Source: Bacteroidaceae bacterium (GTDB lineage Bacteria; Bacteroidota; Bacteroidia; Bacteroidales; Bacteroidaceae). From it: 8,497 nucleotides of DNA. The stretch spans positions 1 through 8,497 of the forward strand of contig JAEDNQ010000100.1 in assembly GCA_016302435.1 (NCBI GenBank), in the 5' to 3' direction. The position numbers and the translations under genes were made by a program. This document shows, piece by piece, positions 5,744-8,497 of this stretch (within the stretch, counting starts at the first letter, position 1; each line of letters begins with the position of its first letter). Under the pieces are notes generated by a model. It made no database searches. It had not been told where the DNA came from and saw only the letters and a list, made by a program, of their open reading frames with translations.

Positions 5744-7351
5744 ATGACAGACAACTATTTTGAGTCAGAACAATTCCAACATTTGCTCCGTTCGTACGAG
5801 GACGACAAAGCCAACGGCCGCCCCATCTTCATGGAGGCAGAGGACTTTGCCGACCTGGGCGACTACTACCTGTATGCCAATCGTCCCGAGGAGTGCGAGA
5901 CTGCTCTAAACCATGGACTCACACTCTTCCCCGATGACGAGGCCCTGCTCTCCGTCCTCAACTCCTGTTACATATTCCAACACCGATTTGACGAAGCAGA
6001 GAAGATGCTCGAACGCTTGGACCAGTCCACGCCCGACTCCCTCTACCAGCTGGCTCAGTTAGCCTTCGCCAAATATGACAACATAGAAAAGGCAGAAGAC
6101 TACTGGCGACAATGGATGAACCTTGTCCATGAAGACGACCCTTCTGACGATGCTATCAGGGACTGCTATGTACACATCGTTGCCTCATACATCGAACTCG
6201 CCGAACCAGCCGAATCTATGTTCGAAGAAAATAGAGGATGTCCACACGCACGACGATGGATTAAGCAATACATGCAGAAATTCCAGCCTCTCGGCGATTC
6301 CGACTATGACGTGCAGCTTGTCGACCTGCTCACCCCTTTCGCTCTCTCCGACATGGTCATAGAAATCATGCCGCAGATACTCGAACAACGACCATATCTC
6401 CCCGGAGGATGGAGCCGGCTCTCAAGAGCCTACGCTCAACTCAACAAGTTTGAAGACTCTAACGAAGCAGCGGACTTTGCCCTCGCCATAGACGAGAACG
6501 ACATGGATGCTCTGCTCACTAAGGCTCACTCCCTCCAGATGCTCGGCCAAAACAAAGCCTGCATACCTTACTTCGAAAAATATCTTGACAACGGGGGAGA
6601 CAAGTCACAGATAGTGCCGCTCGCCAACGCATGCTTCATGATACACGACAACGAGCGCGGACACGCCTGGGCTAAGGCCATCACTGCCCAACTCGACAAG
6701 GACCACAAGCTCTACACCAGCAGAAAGACGCCACAGGATGTCAAAGACCGCATAGAAGAGACGTACGCCAGCTTCGGGGGCTTCATCGACTACTACGTGA
6801 GGTGCTTGCAGGATCTGACCATGCTCTACTCAAACCTCATGCTCGACAGCCTCACGCTGCGCACAGCCGTCAAAGTCCTTCACTACAGACGAGAAGACGC
6901 CGACCTCTACTACGTCATCGGCCAGAGCCTCATACGACTGCAACGCATGCGCACTGCCAGCCGAGCCTTCGAACTCGCTTTCCGATGCGCTGACGACCCA
7001 ATATGGATGTGTGTACGCATAGCCATGTGCTTCGTTCAGGTCAACTGCGACGAGATGGGTGAACACCTTCTTGATCTTGCCCTCACCCTGTCAGACAAAA
7101 AAGACACCACCGACGAGGTCATGTGCAAAGCCTACCTCCTGAAGGCCATCATTGCCCTCAAGGGACACAACAAGCTGGACTTCAAAGAAGCCATAAGACA
7201 GATGCTTCAATATGATACCGAGGAACCACAGATTCTCCTCGGCTACGGATTTCCTAAAGGCATGCCCGTTGAACAATGGGAAGACTACATAGACAACAAT
7301 TTTGAGTCAATATTCAAGAAACTCTCTGATCTTGCCCAATATATTGACTAA
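5744..7351 (+). CDS. Tetratricopeptide repeat protein, function unknown
   Basis: This 535-aa acidic protein has no signal peptide and no membrane segment, so it should be cytoplasmic. TPR-like helical pairs are visible at about 34-66 (DLGDYYLYANRPEECETAL, then GLTLFPDDE), 67-98 (CYIFQHRFDEAEKMLERL), 220-252 (WSRLSRAYAQLNKFEDSNEA, then ALAIDEND), 253-284 (LLTKAHSLQMLGQNKACIPY) and about 386-418 (LYYVIGQSLIRLQRMRTASR, then AFELAF). The rest is helical and probably forms further degenerate repeats. TPR arrays act as protein-protein scaffolds; no catalytic domain is attached and the partner is unknown. The start at 5744 follows an A-rich leader (CAAAAACATG). It lies 124 bp after glnS with no TAnnTTTG box between, so read-through from glnS is likely, possibly controlled by the structured element in the gap. 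It is a real gene by length and composition, but its role cannot be read from the sequence. Confidence 0.9.
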   Translation: MTDNYFESEQFQHLLRSYEDDKANGRPIFMEAEDFADLGDYYLYANRPEECETALNHGLTLFPDDEALLSVLNSCYIFQHRFDEAEKMLERLDQSTPDSLYQLAQLAFAKYDNIEKAEDYWRQWMNLVHEDDPSDDAIRDCYVHIVASYIELAEPAESMFEENRGCPHARRWIKQYMQKFQPLGDSDYDVQLVDLLTPFALSDMVIEIMPQILEQRPYLPGGWSRLSRAYAQLNKFEDSNEAADFALAIDENDMDALLTKAHSLQMLGQNKACIPYFEKYLDNGGDKSQIVPLANACFMIHDNERGHAWAKAITAQLDKDHKLYTSRKTPQDVKDRIEETYASFGGFIDYYVRCLQDLTMLYSNLMLDSLTLRTAVKVLHYRREDADLYYVIGQSLIRLQRMRTASRAFELAFRCADDPIWMCVRIAMCFVQVNCDEMGEHLLDLALTLSDKKDTTDEVMCKAYLLKAIIALKGHNKLDFKEAIRQMLQYDTEEPQILLGYGFPKGMPVEQWEDYIDNNFESIFKKLSDLAQYID

Positions 7352-7357
7352 AATTTG

Positions 7358-7365
7358 TAACTTTG
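7358..7365 (+). promoter_or_regulatory. Promoter -7 box for dapA
   Basis: TAACTTTG followed by CACA matches TAnnTTTG. It begins 7 bp after the TPR gene's stop. A TTG at 7332-7334 could be the -33 element, with a spacer of 23 bp, somewhat long. The start site should be near 7372, giving a leader of about 95 nt. dapA can therefore be expressed separately from glnS and the TPR gene. Confidence 0.6.
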
Positions 7366-7387
7366 CACATCAAAAACCACAACACCA

Positions 7388-7430
7388 CCTGACACCCACA
7401 GGCCACACCCACTTTTTCAGCCTTGTCAGG
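7388..7430 (+). promoter_or_regulatory. Hairpin in the dapA leader
   Basis: CCTGACA (7388-7394) pairs perfectly with TGTCAGG (7424-7430). Just inside, AGGC (7400-7403) pairs with GCCT (7420-7423), leaving a five-base bulge (CCCAC) on the left and a 16-nt loop that includes TTTTT. That gives eleven pairs in two stacked helices, in the untranslated leader 35 nt before the start codon. It does not resemble the much larger lysine riboswitch. Regulation of dapA is possible but unproven. Confidence 0.3.
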
Positions 7431-7465
7431 CAGATAGTTAGTCAAGACAACAACAACACACACTC

Positions 7466-8368
7466 ATGGTATACAACAAATTCAAGGGAATGGGCATCGC
7501 CCTCATCACACCCTTCACAAACGACGGTTGCGTAGATTTCACAGCACTGCGACGAGTACTCGACTACCAACTCTCCAACGGCACAGACTTCCTCTGCATC
7601 CTCGCCACAACAGCCGAGACCCCTACCCTCTCGGCTGAAGAGCGTCAACAAGTAAAAGACATTGTCATAGAGAAAGCAAAAGGAAAAGTGCCTATTCTCA
7701 TGGGCTGCGGAGGCAACAACACAGCAGCTGTAGTCGAACAGATAGCCACAGGCGACTTCGACGGCATCGACGGCATTCTCTCCGTCTGCCCATACTACAA
7801 CAAGCCCTCACAGGAAGGCCTCTTCCAACACTTCAAGGCCATAGCCGAAGCTGCCGCACAACGCCGTCTCTCCGTTGTCCTCTACAATGTCCCCGGACGC
7901 GTAGGAGTCAACATGACAGCCGAGACAACACTCCGCCTCGCCAACGCTTGCGAAAACATCGTGGCCATAAAAGAAGCCTCAGGCAACTTCACCCAGATAG
8001 AAGACATCATCAAAAACAAACCAGCCCACTTCGATGTCATCTCTGGCGATGACGGTATCACATTCCCTCTCATCACTCTGGGAGCTTCTGGTGTCATATC
8101 CGTCATCGGCAATGCCCTCCCCAAAGAGTTCAGCCGCATGGTGCGCTTAGCACAAGCAGGAGACTACAAAGGAGCGCTCACCATCCACCACAAGTTCTCC
8201 GAACTCTTCAAGCTCCTCTTCGTCGATGGCAATCCTGCTGGCGTCAAGGCTATGCTCAGTTCGATGGGACTCATCCAAAATGTTCTCCGTCTGCCTCTCG
8301 TGCCATCACGCATCTCCACCTTCGAGAAGATATCAGCCATCATCAAGGAACTCAACATCAAGTGCTGA
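7466..8368 (+). CDS. dapA: 4-hydroxy-tetrahydrodipicolinate synthase
   Basis: DapA is a cytoplasmic TIM-barrel class I aldolase. It condenses pyruvate with aspartate semialdehyde, the first step specific to diaminopimelate and lysine. The 300-aa product is close to the usual 292-300. The pyruvate Schiff-base lysine is K169 in IVAIKEASGN. The proton-relay tyrosine is Y140 in LYNVPGR, with R145 following. The threonine pair is T48-T49 in LATTAETPTL, and the interface tyrosine lies in CPYYNKPSQEG (108-118). SGDDG is at 193-197, and GNPAGVKAM is at 256-264. The residue before the threonine pair is Ala47, where the family usually has Gly. The start at 7466 follows a CAACAACAACACACACTC leader without a Shine-Dalgarno sequence, and the N-terminus MVYNKFKGMGIALITPF fits. 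Its own promoter and a terminator bracket it. DAP also supplies the peptidoglycan cross-link residue. Confidence 0.97.
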   Translation: MVYNKFKGMGIALITPFTNDGCVDFTALRRVLDYQLSNGTDFLCILATTAETPTLSAEERQQVKDIVIEKAKGKVPILMGCGGNNTAAVVEQIATGDFDGIDGILSVCPYYNKPSQEGLFQHFKAIAEAAAQRRLSVVLYNVPGRVGVNMTAETTLRLANACENIVAIKEASGNFTQIEDIIKNKPAHFDVISGDDGITFPLITLGASGVISVIGNALPKEFSRMVRLAQAGDYKGALTIHHKFSELFKLLFVDGNPAGVKAMLSSMGLIQNVLRLPLVPSRISTFEKISAIIKELNIKC

Positions 8369-8391
8369 CCACATATTTTTTCATGCTCACT

Positions 8392-8424
8392 CCCCCCTTC
8401 CACCCATGTGGAAAGGGGGATTTT
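8392..8424 (+). terminator. Intrinsic terminator after dapA
   Basis: CCCCCCTTCCAC (8392-8403) pairs with GTGGAAAGGGGG (8408-8419) around a CCAT loop. This gives 11 of 12 pairs with one C-A mismatch, followed by ATTTT. It stands 23 nt after the dapA stop and marks the end of this plus-strand block. Confidence 0.75.
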
Positions 8425-8497
8425 CATTAAGACGAACGTTGAAAATCGCAAAATTTCATCTTTTCTCTCGCAATAATACTTCACATATCAATATTTC
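8425..8497. other. A/T-rich intergenic tail
   Basis: I see no gene, promoter box or repeat in this last stretch after the dapA terminator. It is A/T-rich and probably runs into the next promoter region beyond the window. Confidence 0.5.

Overview
The window looks like ordinary chromosome from a member of the order Bacteroidales, most likely Prevotella-like, at roughly 50% G+C. Four things point there. Several copies of the Bacteroidetes -7 box TAnnTTTG stand before genes. Start codons follow A/C-rich leaders without a Shine-Dalgarno sequence. One protein looks like a Bacteroidales DUF4348-type lipoprotein. The PheS, GlnS and DapA proteins resemble their Bacteroides/Prevotella relatives. The genus assignment is inference.

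Layout. On the minus strand (1-1934) a lipoprotein gene is followed by murB. The murB stop overlaps an ATG by one base at the left edge, so the operon probably continues out of the window. A 305-bp divergent region (1935-2239) holds one promoter for each direction, a perfect 7-2-7 dyad beside the pheS promoter and a nine-G run in the pheS leader. On the plus strand, pheS (2240-3259) is followed by a 581-bp gap, then glnS (3841-5619), a cytoplasmic TPR protein (5744-7351) and dapA (7466-8368), which ends in a strong hairpin terminator.

The genes are housekeeping: cell-wall precursor synthesis (murB; dapA also supplies diaminopimelate and lysine) and charging of tRNAs for Phe and Gln. No mobile element, CRISPR array, rRNA or tRNA was seen.

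The less ordinary content is in the gaps. (1) Between pheS and glnS, the minus strand carries a well-spaced promoter (ATTG, 19 bp, TAACTTTG). About 65 nt past its expected start is a GNRA-capped hairpin with a U-tract, so a roughly 100-nt small RNA gene is likely. (2) Between glnS and the TPR gene, the plus strand can fold into an 84-nt three-way junction with a 10-bp closing stem and a competing alternative pairing, like a riboswitch or processing element. (3) The lipoprotein carries a clear internal duplication. (4) PheS carries two back-to-back CxxCxGxG motifs. All RNA structures were found by eye and need folding and covariation tests.
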